Assembly (NCBI GenBank): GCA_913776825.1
Contig: CAJYPV010000027.1
Span: 310,001-374,000 of the forward strand
Source: Burkholderiaceae bacterium
GTDB taxonomy: Bacteria; Pseudomonadota; Gammaproteobacteria; Burkholderiales; Burkholderiaceae_C
Length of the DNA: 64,000 bases
Reading direction: 5' to 3'
Below are positions 34,198-41,832 of this stretch, one piece after another (the first letter of the stretch is position 1; every line of letters begins with the position of its first letter). Under the pieces are notes generated by a model. That model made no database searches. It saw nothing but the letters and a program-made list of their open reading frames with translations, and was not told the DNA's origin. Made by a program: the position numbers and the translations under genes.

Positions 34198-34698
34198 TCA
34201 GGCCAGCCCTTGTTGGACATGGTTGTTCTCCTTCAACCCGATTCGCGCAAACTTGAGCGCCTTGCCATCGGCATCCGCGAATTTGAGTTGAATCACGATT
34301 CCGTCGATCAAATAGCTCGCGAAGAGGCCTGGGAACTTGGGGTTCGCGCTGTCTCGCCGAACCCGTGGGCGACCAAGTACTGCCTCGACGCCCTCGATGG
34401 ATCTGGCCGCGCCGATGCCAAAGGGAAGCTCGCCCTGAAACGCGCCTTTGGTGCGGTCGAAGTCGACATAGAGCTCATGGAACACGAACTGGCCTTCACT
34501 CTTCCTCGCCATGCCTTTAGCTTCCGCCGAGTCTTCGAAAGTCAAAGCCAAGCCTGGCTCTGAAGACGCGACCTTGTACGGGAAACTGTCAGACAGCTTC
34601 GGGCGCTTCTTGATGCCGTTCTCGGTTAGAAAGTCATCGAACGCATCATGCACGGACGAGTGACCCAAGAAGAAAACGAGTTGGTTGGTGTCCATCAT
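34198..34698 (-). CDS. Single-domain homologue of the neighbouring BamE-like immunity candidate
   Basis: 166 residues (MMDTNQLVFFLGHSSVHDAF). Contains GELPFGIGAARSIEGVEAVL, then GRPRVRRD, and ends with a strand-rich DGIVIQLKFADADGKAL. This is the same layout as each half of the protein encoded immediately downstream. No signal peptide. The two genes are probably one transcription unit. Start could be the second Met at 34695. Confidence 0.7.
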   Translation of the reverse strand: MMDTNQLVFFLGHSSVHDAFDDFLTENGIKKRPKLSDSFPYKVASSEPGLALTFEDSAEAKGMARKSEGQFVFHELYVDFDRTKGAFQGELPFGIGAARSIEGVEAVLGRPRVRRDSANPKFPGLFASYLIDGIVIQLKFADADGKALKFARIGLKENNHVQQGLA

Positions 34699-34746
34699 TC
34701 ATCCCTGACTATCTCGCCGGATCTGACGACCTGTGGTCGGCCCTCA

Positions 34747-35310
34747 TCACCCCGCTCGCCGCTTCATTTCTCCCACGGTCGCCGAGAGCGCTCCCGCCAC
34801 CGGGCTCCGCCGCGCAGCGAAGATCCGCTCCAGCTCCGAGTAATACCAAAGCGTCCCCTCGCGCTTCGCCGTGAATCGGTCGAACACGGCTGGACCCACG
34901 GTGATGAGGTCCTCCAATATCGCCCGGGCATTGCTCAGCTTGTCGCAGCCCGAGACGAGCAGCGTCTCCGCCGGCGCTTCCGCGAGATGCTGCAAATAGA
35001 GGGCTTTTCGCTCCGCCCAGGGCGCCTTGGCGCCGGTGGCGTCGGGCGTCCCGTCGGTGCAGCCTTCGACGATGCGCAGCACCCGTGCGCCGAAACGCGC
35101 TTCGATCTCGGTCGCGTAATGCGGGCCGCCGTCCTCCAGCACATCGTGCAGCAGGGCCGCAATCTGCTGGTCCTCGTCGCCGCCGTATTGCGCCACCAGA
35201 CCGGCGACGGCGACCGGATGCGTGATGTAAGGAATGGACGTGCCTTTGCGGATCTGTCCTTCGTGAGCCCGGGCAGCCAGGCTGATGGCCTCGGTGAAAC
35301 GTGGCGTCAT
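34747..35310 (-). CDS. HD-domain hydrolase of the RelA/SpoT (small alarmone hydrolase) type
   Basis: 187 residues. AARAHEGQIRKG, YITHPVAVAGLVAQYGGDED, the metal-binding ALLHDVLEDG and CDKLSNARAI reproduce the HD hydrolase motifs of SpoT and MESH1-like enzymes that cleave ppGpp. There is no synthetase, TGS or ACT domain. Its own position after hipBA and before the immunity candidates suggests an accessory gene. Substrate could also be another nucleotide. Confidence 0.85.
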   Translation of the reverse strand: MTPRFTEAISLAARAHEGQIRKGTSIPYITHPVAVAGLVAQYGGDEDQQIAALLHDVLEDGGPHYATEIEARFGARVLRIVEGCTDGTPDATGAKAPWAERKALYLQHLAEAPAETLLVSGCDKLSNARAILEDLITVGPAVFDRFTAKREGTLWYYSELERIFAARRSPVAGALSATVGEMKRRAG

Positions 35311-35359
35311 GGAATGTGCTCCCTCAAGGTGTCTTGTCGTTCGGTCTGACGATCATCAC

Positions 35360-36682
35360 TCATCGCCGCCCCAGCAACGGGGAGCGCCCCACCTTGTCGA
35401 CCTTCAACGGCTTTGCAGGCGCGGGCTCGGAGAACTTCGCCGCGGCGATCGATGGAGCCAGCGACGGCAGGCTCCAGGTCTTCTGCAACCGCAGGCTGTT
35501 CATCCCGTCATTCCAGGCGTGCAGCATGCGCTTGCCGGTTTCATGGAAGGCGGGGTAGGTCGCTGCCGCTTCGATGACCTGCGGGGTGACCTGAACGATG
35601 GCCTCGCAGATTCGCTCGATGCGCGCATGGGTCTGCGCGGGCTTCAGATGGCAGCGCGTCTGCAGAAAGCGCTCCAGGGCCTTGCCCGGCATCCAGGTGC
35701 TGCGTCCCTCGACGGGCATGCCCGGTGGGTTCTTCGCATAGTCGTCGTAGACCGTGATCGTCAGCATGTCGTAGACCGGTGCCAACTCGATCTGTTGTCT
35801 GCTGCTGTAGAGCAGCGCAATGTTCTTGGTATGGCAATCCGCATTGCGCAGCGCGTAGGTGAGCAGCAACAGGTCGGCGAGCCTCGCCAGTGCCTCGTTC
35901 TGTTGCTCGGCATCGGGCGTCACGTCCTTGATGCGGCTGACGACGCGTTCCCAGGTGGATTCGTATTTCTGCTCGGGTCTCAGCGCCAGCAAACTGCACA
36001 GGTCTTCCATGCCCTTGCGTGTGACGCCGTCTGCCTCGACATCGAATCGATGCACCACGAGCGCTTGCCCATCGTCGGACACCTCGGTCTTCGCCGTTGG
36101 AAAGCCCGCCTGACGCGACACTTCCATGCACAGGTGCTCATTCAAGGCCACACCGGGGAGTCGAGCGGTGGTGCCCTTGATGATGTGCCGATCGGTGGCC
36201 AGCGTGCCCTTGCCGTGATCGTCGAAGTGATGAGGTGACAGGAACTTCGGCACCACGCCGGAAACACCCGAGGCGGCATGTCGGCGCACCAGATCGACAA
36301 ACGCTTCTTCGGAGTTGTCCCCGCGCAGCAAGCCATTCAGATCGAACGGTACCGGCGGTTGGCGCGGGTCCGTTCCAGGCGTGGTCACCTTCACGCGTCC
36401 AATCGCGTTTCTTCCGACGACGGCCAACAGGTTCAGCGGAGAGGCGCCGACATGCGGCCCGAGTTGCTCTTGCACGATGGACAGCAGAAATCCTTCGGGC
36501 AGGTTCATCCGGAACATCGGATGGAGCTCTGGATAGGCGAAAGACTCCGTGCGCACCGGCATCAACAAGGACACGAAGAGCTCCGGCGCCACGTCCGGGT
36601 GATAGGTCATCACGTGCCGGAAGCCGTCGGTCGATTCCAGGGTGGCGACCGGCTGATCATGGACATGGACGTGCAGCTTCAT
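35360..36682 (-). CDS. hipA: HipA-family serine/threonine kinase toxin
   Basis: 440 residues, the usual HipA length. N-terminal HipA-N1 domain (MKLHVHVHDQPVATLES to FRMNLPEGFLLSIVQEQL). The kinase core has KFLSPHH, a lysine motif in RHIIKGTTARLPGVALNEHL, AGFPTAKTEV, the catalytic loop RNADCHTKNIALLY (D..H..KN) and the metal-binding APVYDML. In E. coli HipA phosphorylates glutamyl-tRNA synthetase; the target here is unknown. The ATG overlaps the hipB stop (ATGA). Confidence 0.92.
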   Translation of the reverse strand: MKLHVHVHDQPVATLESTDGFRHVMTYHPDVAPELFVSLLMPVRTESFAYPELHPMFRMNLPEGFLLSIVQEQLGPHVGASPLNLLAVVGRNAIGRVKVTTPGTDPRQPPVPFDLNGLLRGDNSEEAFVDLVRRHAASGVSGVVPKFLSPHHFDDHGKGTLATDRHIIKGTTARLPGVALNEHLCMEVSRQAGFPTAKTEVSDDGQALVVHRFDVEADGVTRKGMEDLCSLLALRPEQKYESTWERVVSRIKDVTPDAEQQNEALARLADLLLLTYALRNADCHTKNIALLYSSRQQIELAPVYDMLTITVYDDYAKNPPGMPVEGRSTWMPGKALERFLQTRCHLKPAQTHARIERICEAIVQVTPQVIEAAATYPAFHETGKRMLHAWNDGMNSLRLQKTWSLPSLAPSIAAAKFSEPAPAKPLKVDKVGRSPLLGRR

Positions 36683-36978
36683 CGGCCCATCCGCGTTGGA
36701 GCGCCTGAGATGCTCACCTCTCGCGCATCGCGCTGCCGCTCGGCGAGTGCATCGTCAAGGGTGAAGCCTTGGTGAAAGGGCGCGAAAGCCATCTCGTGGC
36801 CAAGAACTTCCAGCAGCCGAAGCAGCTTGCGCGAGCCAAACTCCGCCACGGCGCCGGTTTCAAAGCGGGCCAGTGTCGATTGCCCCATTCCGCACAGAGA
36901 GGCGAGTTGCTTCTGGGTCATGCCTTGGGCCTGCCGCAGCTGTGCAACCGCGCGGCCGAGTGAGCGAAGGTCGTTCAT
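36679..36978 (-). CDS. hipB: HipB-type XRE-family antitoxin and autorepressor
   Basis: 99 residues with a clear HTH: LRQAQGMTQKQLASLCGMGQ then STLARFETGAV. The C-terminal tail DALAERQRDAREVS resembles HipB tails that reach HipA. The ATG at 36978 is directly followed upstream by a degenerate operator copy (36979-36994) with no ribosome binding site, so the message may be leaderless or the true start may be slightly downstream. It should repress its own promoter via the repeats at 36979-37192. Confidence 0.9.
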   Translation of the reverse strand: MNDLRSLGRAVAQLRQAQGMTQKQLASLCGMGQSTLARFETGAVAEFGSRKLLRLLEVLGHEMAFAPFHQGFTLDDALAERQRDAREVSISGAPTRMGR

Positions 36979-36994
36979 ATGCTGTATTTGTTAT
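36979..36994 (-). promoter_or_regulatory. Degenerate HipB operator copy at the hipB start
   Basis: ATGCTGTATTTGTTAT matches the reverse complement of the consensus ATAGCAAATACGGCAT with two mismatches and abuts the hipB start codon. Confidence 0.55.
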
Positions 36995-37055
36995 CCAGGA
37001 ATGGGAAGAATCCGGCTTCTCACGGTGCAAAGGGCCGTCTCAAGGGTGTTCAAGC

Positions 37056-37115
37056 ATAGCAAATACGGCATCAAAATATGGCACTGCATGGCATTGTTGA
37101 TGCCGTATTTGCTAT
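37056..37115. promoter_or_regulatory. Perfect inverted pair of HipB operator repeats
   Basis: ATAGCAAATACGGCATC (37056-37072) and its exact reverse complement GATGCCGTATTTGCTAT (37099-37115) flank 26 bases, 77-137 bases upstream of hipB. This is very likely the autoregulatory operator, with HipB dimers on both arms. Confidence 0.75.
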
Positions 37116-37176
37116 AAGGTGTTGCTCGTTCGATGAGCATCTTCCCCTCATACGGCTCTGAAGCGCCTCACAAGAT

Positions 37177-37192
37177 ATAGCAAATACGGCAT
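37177..37192 (+). promoter_or_regulatory. Third exact operator repeat upstream of hipB
   Basis: ATAGCAAATACGGCAT is repeated exactly, 105 bases from the second arm. It abuts the stop codon of a 40-codon frame on the minus strand. Confidence 0.65.
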
Positions 37193-37315
37193 TCACCCCG
37201 CCGCCATCGAATCCCCATTCCGGCCCGTACAGAACTTGGCAAACGCGACGAATGGCTCCTGCTCGCTTCCCAAATAGAAGAGATCGTCCCCCTCGCCGCC
37301 TGTCGGCTGAGCCAT
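37193..37315 (-). CDS. Possible 40-residue protein upstream of hipB
   Basis: MAQPTGGEGDDLFYLGSEQE then PFVAFAKFCTGRNGDSMAAG and TGA. The composition is protein-like (acidic start, aromatic core) and codon choice fits the genome better than the other frames here, but there is no clear ribosome binding site. It may be a small orphan protein or the tail of a lost gene. Its stop touches an operator repeat, so it could belong to the hip locus. Confidence 0.3.
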   Translation of the reverse strand: MAQPTGGEGDDLFYLGSEQEPFVAFAKFCTGRNGDSMAAG

Positions 37316-37406
37316 CCGACAGCCATCAAGAGCTCGTCGCCGACCCGCTAGCATCTCGCCCCAAAACCAACCCGCCTGCGATTACCGCTAGGCCGAGGGA
37401 GCGACC

Positions 37407-38897
37407 GTGACCCCAAACGACAGCTTGGCGGCATCCATGCCGCAGGCCAGCCCTGACACCGCCTCACCGACGACGGAGATGGCCGTCTCGTCCGTCCACA
37501 CGTCTCGGCTGCCGCTTGGGCCAGGTCTCCTCGGATGGGCGCGAGCCGGCTTTCGCGTGCTGACGTTCCGCCCACCGGATTGGCGCGGATTGAAGGCGTC
37601 GCCGTGGACCGTGCTGGCCATCCTCGCCTGCGCTTACCTGGTGATCTTCGTTGCGCAGCGCGGCCTCATCATCGGCCCCGCCGACTTCTCGACACGCACC
37701 CTGCTGACCGGTTGGACGGCGAACGCCGTGATGTTGTGGCTCTGCTGGTGGGTCGCCCAATCGGCCAACGATCGAGACGGTGTGCACGTCTCGACGCCCT
37801 CGCTCTTCACGGTGCTGAGCAGTGCGAACGTGATCCATTCGTTGGTGCTGGGCGCGCTGATGGTCGCCTTGCACCGTGGGTGGCAGCCGCTGCAGGATTG
37901 GCCGCCCGCCCTGGCGTGGACGTTCTATATCGCTGGCATCGCCTGGCTGGGCCTGAGCCAATGCCGCACGCTGTGGGCGGTCACGGACCGCGTTCAGATT
38001 CGGGCGCTGTCCTTGGCGCTCCTGGCGCTCTCGTTGTGGATCGGCACCACGCTCCAACCGGTCGTGTTCTGGTGGCCGAAGCCCTCGAAGCCGGAGCAGC
38101 AGTACGAAGGCCTGTCGCTGACGGACGACGTGATGTTCGCTCAGCCCGAGTTGCTGACGCGGACCCTCACGGCACTGCAGCCGCCGCGCTCAGGTCGAGT
38201 GAATGTCTATTCGCTGACCTATGCGCCGTATGCGTCGCAAGACGTCTTCATGAATGAAAGCCGAGTCGTCACCGAGACGATGGAACGTCGATTCGGTGCC
38301 CGCGGCCACAGTGTCCAGCTGGTGTTGAACGCCGCCACGCAAGACCAACTGCCATGGGCGACGCCATTGGCCCTGCGCAAGACCATCACGCGCATGGCCG
38401 AGCTGATGGATCGGGAGCGCGATGTCCTGTTCCTGCATCTCACCTCGCATGGGGCGCGCTCCGGCGAGCTCGCGGTCGACAGCTGGCCATTGCAGAGCGA
38501 GCCGGTGACGCCCGCGCTGCTCAAGCAATGGCTGGACGAGGCCGGTGTCCGCTGGCGGGTGATCTCGATCTCCGCCTGTTACTCCGGCAGCTGGATCGAG
38601 CCGCTCGCCAACGACGAGACCCTGGTCATGACCGCCGCAGATGCCGACCACACCTCTTACGGCTGCGGCGCCAAGTCCCCGCTGACCTTCTTCGGGCAGG
38701 CGATGTACGTCGACGCGCTGGACAAGACCCGGTCGTTCGAGCAAGCGCACCAGCAGGCGCGGCTGTTGATCGACGCCCGCGAAAAGGCGGCCGGCAAAAC
38801 CGACGGCTATTCGAATCCGCAACTGCGCATGGGGCCGGCCATTCGACCCGTCCTGGAAAAGCTGGAAGCGCAGCAGGCGGCGACGTCAACCGACTGA
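37407..38897 (+). CDS. Membrane-anchored C13-family (legumain-like) cysteine peptidase
   Basis: 496 residues starting at GTG 37407 with GGGAG upstream. The N-terminal half has about six hydrophobic helices (for example TVLAILACAYLVIFVAQRG and TAVNLWLCWW-like segments near 100-230). From about residue 235 a soluble caspase-fold domain follows, with the catalytic His348 in LHLTSHGARSG and Cys391 in SISACYSGSW. This is the C13 peptidase arrangement (His-Gly, then Ala-Cys). Substrate is unknown. It is transcribed divergently from hipBA. Confidence 0.88.
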   Translation: MTPNDSLAASMPQASPDTASPTTEMAVSSVHTSRLPLGPGLLGWARAGFRVLTFRPPDWRGLKASPWTVLAILACAYLVIFVAQRGLIIGPADFSTRTLLTGWTANAVMLWLCWWVAQSANDRDGVHVSTPSLFTVLSSANVIHSLVLGALMVALHRGWQPLQDWPPALAWTFYIAGIAWLGLSQCRTLWAVTDRVQIRALSLALLALSLWIGTTLQPVVFWWPKPSKPEQQYEGLSLTDDVMFAQPELLTRTLTALQPPRSGRVNVYSLTYAPYASQDVFMNESRVVTETMERRFGARGHSVQLVLNAATQDQLPWATPLALRKTITRMAELMDRERDVLFLHLTSHGARSGELAVDSWPLQSEPVTPALLKQWLDEAGVRWRVISISACYSGSWIEPLANDETLVMTAADADHTSYGCGAKSPLTFFGQAMYVDALDKTRSFEQAHQQARLLIDAREKAAGKTDGYSNPQLRMGPAIRPVLEKLEAQQAATSTD

Positions 38898-38925
38898 GCG
38901 TGCGTATGCGCCGCCGTGGCGCGCG

Positions 38926-39237
38926 TCAGTCCTCGGCTTCGCCGAACGCGGCCATGAAGGCCTCGGCAAATGGCTGGGAAGCGCTGAAGGTCAGGTTCAC
39001 CGTCACCCAGCCGTCCGATTCGCGCCGCACCAGCAGCTCCTCATCCCACGCCTGGCCTTCCTCCACCGGCCCTTGCCGACCTGGGAACTCCCGTCGCGCC
39101 CAATCCTGAAGCTGGGCCACCTCGGCCATCACCTCGCCATGCTGATCTTCCCGCGTGGAGGCCATGGCTTCGACGGTGAAGACGTCGTCGGAGCTGTCGC
39201 TGAGGTCAATGGTGAGGTAGCGGAGCGGGGAGGTCAT
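38926..39237 (-). CDS. Small acidic conserved-type hypothetical protein
   Basis: 103 residues from MTSPLRYLTIDLSDSSDDVF. Acidic, no signal peptide or membrane helix, with EAMASTREDQHGEVMAEVAQ and a C-terminal NLTFSASQPFAEAFMAAFG. No family recognised. An upstream in-frame start at 39372 would add 45 residues of unlikely composition. It converges on the C13 peptidase gene. Confidence 0.65.
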   Translation of the reverse strand: MTSPLRYLTIDLSDSSDDVFTVEAMASTREDQHGEVMAEVAQLQDWARREFPGRQGPVEEGQAWDEELLVRRESDGWVTVNLTFSASQPFAEAFMAAFGEAED

Positions 39238-39369
39238 GGGAGTAGGGCGACGTGAAGTGGAAGAGGCCTGATCGATGGCGCCAGTCCTCCCTGCATTGCA
39301 CCACGGCCGACAGAGCAGGCCGGGACGTGTCGACCCCTGGGCGTTGCAGGGGCCGGGGTTTGATATCCG

Positions 39370-39391
39370 CATGACTTGTCAACAAGTCATG
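39370..39391. promoter_or_regulatory. Perfect palindrome upstream of the nuclease-helicase gene
   Basis: CATGACTTGT-CA-ACAAGTCATG: two 10-base arms separated by two bases, 146 bases upstream of the ATG at 39537, in an intergenic stretch that is more AT-rich than its surroundings. A dimeric repressor operator is likely. Confidence 0.6.
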
Positions 39392-39536
39392 CACATTTCA
39401 AATCCGGCGATTTGCCGCTGTTTATCGGCTGCCGCCAGAGCGATTCCAAACGCCTCAGCGCTAGAGCCGCTCGCCGCCAGCTAAAGTGCGCCCCAAACCG
39501 CCGGGCCACACGGCGAAGCAACAGGGGGAAGCGCCA

Positions 39537-41438
39537 ATGATCATTTATCAGGCGACCAAGCGTGATTTCCTGAATCACGCCTTCAAGGACGACATCGAGG
39601 ACGTCGTCTCGAGCCATTACCGACATGCCACGGGGCATGGTGCCGGACCATCGGAGATCCGAGCCTGGAGTGCATCGTTGCTCCAGATGGCGAAAGTCCT
39701 GCAGGACGACGATATTCCTGAGCAGGCCGGCATCGCGATTGAATATCAGGTGCCGCAGACGTCCAAGCGCATCGATTTCCTGATCACGGGCCTGGACGCA
39801 GATCGACAGCCCAAGGTGGTGATCGTGGAGCTCAAACAATGGTCCGAGGCCCGCGTCAGTGACAAGGACGGCATCATCTGGGCGCGCCGAGGGGGGCGGG
39901 TCGGTGAAACGGAGGGCGCGCATCCCAGCTATCAAGCCTGGTCCTATGCGGCGCTGCTCCGCGATTTCAATGCAGCCGTCGAAGACGACGCGCTGGAGCT
40001 TCGGCCCTGTGCCTATCTGCACAGCTATCCCGCCCGCGACGGCGTCATCGATCACGCGGCTTACAGCCCACATCTCGCGCGTGCGCCGCTCTTCGTCAAG
40101 AACGAGAGAGCGAAGCTGCAAGCCTTCATTCGGCAACATGTCCGACATGGCGACGATCGGAATCTGCTCTACCGCATCGAGCACGGGCGCATTCGGCCAT
40201 CCAAGATGCTGTCCGAGGCGGTGGCTGGCTTGCTGCAAGGCAAGAGCGAATTCATTCTGGTGGATGACCAAAAGCTCGTCTACGAAAGCGTCCTCAAAGT
40301 CGCGACGAACTCGTCCACCGGAAACAAACAAGTCATCATCATTCAGGGTGGGCCGGGAACCGGGAAATCGGTCGTCGCCTTGAATCTGCTCGGTGCCTTG
40401 CTGGCACGCGGCAAGAATGCCCGCTACGTCTCGAAGAATGCCGCGCCACGGGCTGTCTATGAAGCCAAGCTGACGGGATCAGTGAAGAAGAGCCGCATCA
40501 GCAACCTCTTCAGCGGCTCTGGCGCCTTCACCGAAGCGGCGGCCGATGCGTTCGATGTGTTGATCGTCGATGAGGCGCATCGGCTCAATGAGAAGTCCGG
40601 CCTGTACAGCAATCTCGGCGAGAACCAGATCAAGGAATTGATTCATGCCTCGCGCTGCACGGTCTTCTTCGTCGACGACGACCAGCGGGTCACCTTGGCC
40701 GACATCGGCGACGCGCAAGCCTTGCGACGCTGGGCCCATTCAATGGACGCCGACGTGACTGAACTCGCCCTGGCGTCGCAGTTCCGTTGCAGCGGCAGCG
40801 ACGGCTATCTGGCCTGGCTGGATGACGTGCTGGAGATTCGCCAAACCGCCAATCCGGTGTTTGAGGACGCCGGCTATGACCTGCGTGTCCTGGATTCACC
40901 CGAGGCGCTTCACCGATTGATCGAGCAACGCAACGTGGCCAGCAACAAGGCGCGCGTGGTCGCCGGCTACTGCTGGTCTTGGCCAAGCAAGAAGGACCCC
41001 AAGGCGGACGACATCGTGATCGACATGCCGGACGGACACAGCTATCGCCGCCAATGGAATCTGGGCACCGACGGCAGCCTGTGGATCGTCGCCCCCGAAT
41101 CGGTGGCGCAGGTCGGCTGCATTCACACCTGCCAGGGTCTGGAGGTGGATTACGTCGGCGTGATCATTGGTCCCGATCTGGTCTATCGCGACGATCGGAT
41201 TCAGGTCGTGCCGGATGCGCGGGCGAAGTCGGACAAGAGCATTCGCGGTCTGAAATCGTGGATGAAGCGCGACCCTCACACCGCCGGCCAGTTGGCGGAC
41301 CGCATCATCAAGAACACCTACCGCACGCTGATGACACGCGGCATGAAAGGCTGCTATGTCTATTGCTGCGATCCGGCACTCGCGGACTATTTGCGCTCGC
41401 GGATGTCGCTGAATCAGGACGCGCCCGTCCTGGACTGA
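39537..41438 (+). CDS. DUF2075-type helicase with N-terminal PD-(D/E)XK-like nuclease motif
   Basis: 633 residues, ATG 39537 preceded by AGGGGGAA. Residues 60-105 carry KRIDFLITG (Asp80) and VVIVELKQW (Glu98, Lys100), a restriction-endonuclease-like D...ExK core. The helicase part has Walker A IIIQGGPGTGKSVVAL (Lys277), Walker B VLIVDEAHRLN, FFVDDDQRVTL, LASQFRCSGSDGYL and CIHTCQGLEVDYVGVIIG. DUF2075 proteins related to Schlafen helicases are often found in accessory islands. A defence role against foreign DNA is inferred from architecture and location. Confidence 0.85.
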   Translation: MIIYQATKRDFLNHAFKDDIEDVVSSHYRHATGHGAGPSEIRAWSASLLQMAKVLQDDDIPEQAGIAIEYQVPQTSKRIDFLITGLDADRQPKVVIVELKQWSEARVSDKDGIIWARRGGRVGETEGAHPSYQAWSYAALLRDFNAAVEDDALELRPCAYLHSYPARDGVIDHAAYSPHLARAPLFVKNERAKLQAFIRQHVRHGDDRNLLYRIEHGRIRPSKMLSEAVAGLLQGKSEFILVDDQKLVYESVLKVATNSSTGNKQVIIIQGGPGTGKSVVALNLLGALLARGKNARYVSKNAAPRAVYEAKLTGSVKKSRISNLFSGSGAFTEAAADAFDVLIVDEAHRLNEKSGLYSNLGENQIKELIHASRCTVFFVDDDQRVTLADIGDAQALRRWAHSMDADVTELALASQFRCSGSDGYLAWLDDVLEIRQTANPVFEDAGYDLRVLDSPEALHRLIEQRNVASNKARVVAGYCWSWPSKKDPKADDIVIDMPDGHSYRRQWNLGTDGSLWIVAPESVAQVGCIHTCQGLEVDYVGVIIGPDLVYRDDRIQVVPDARAKSDKSIRGLKSWMKRDPHTAGQLADRIIKNTYRTLMTRGMKGCYVYCCDPALADYLRSRMSLNQDAPVLD

Positions 41439-41832
41439 ACGCTCCCACGCTGCGGCCATTCTGGCCAACGCTCGCGGGTCATCCGGGGTCGGAGCACCGA
41501 CCTCGGCTTCTTGTCCCTCCAACACCCCCGCCGATCCCACCACTCCCCCATCCTCGGGAGAACCCATCACCCCTCCCGGCCGCCAGCCCCGCAAACCCGG
41601 CGTCTTCCTCTCCAGATCTCCGGTGGATCCGCGCCGATGTTGGGGAGTCTTCTTCAAGGCCACGTCACCGTCGGCTCGAAGAATGACCCCATCGCCAAAC
41701 AAGGGCGATGCATCGAGCAACAGGTCGATGAGGGAAGCAGAAACAGCAGTCGACCGACGGTTGATCCCGCCATCCGCGGGCAGCCCACACGTCGTGGCCT
41801 ATTCAACACTGGTTTGTTCAAGGAGCACTTCA
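41439..41832. other. Intergenic stretch without recognised gene
   Basis: 394 bases between the nuclease-helicase gene and the PstS-like gene. The frame of the PstS-like gene is open back to 41623 but lacks start context. I see no terminator or repeat of note. Confidence 0.5.

Noticed and set aside
28204..39480. Integrated element with attL/attR at the CAU tRNA
   Set aside because: The region after the tRNA is accessory, but I found no repeat of the tRNA 3' end further along and no integrase gene in the window.
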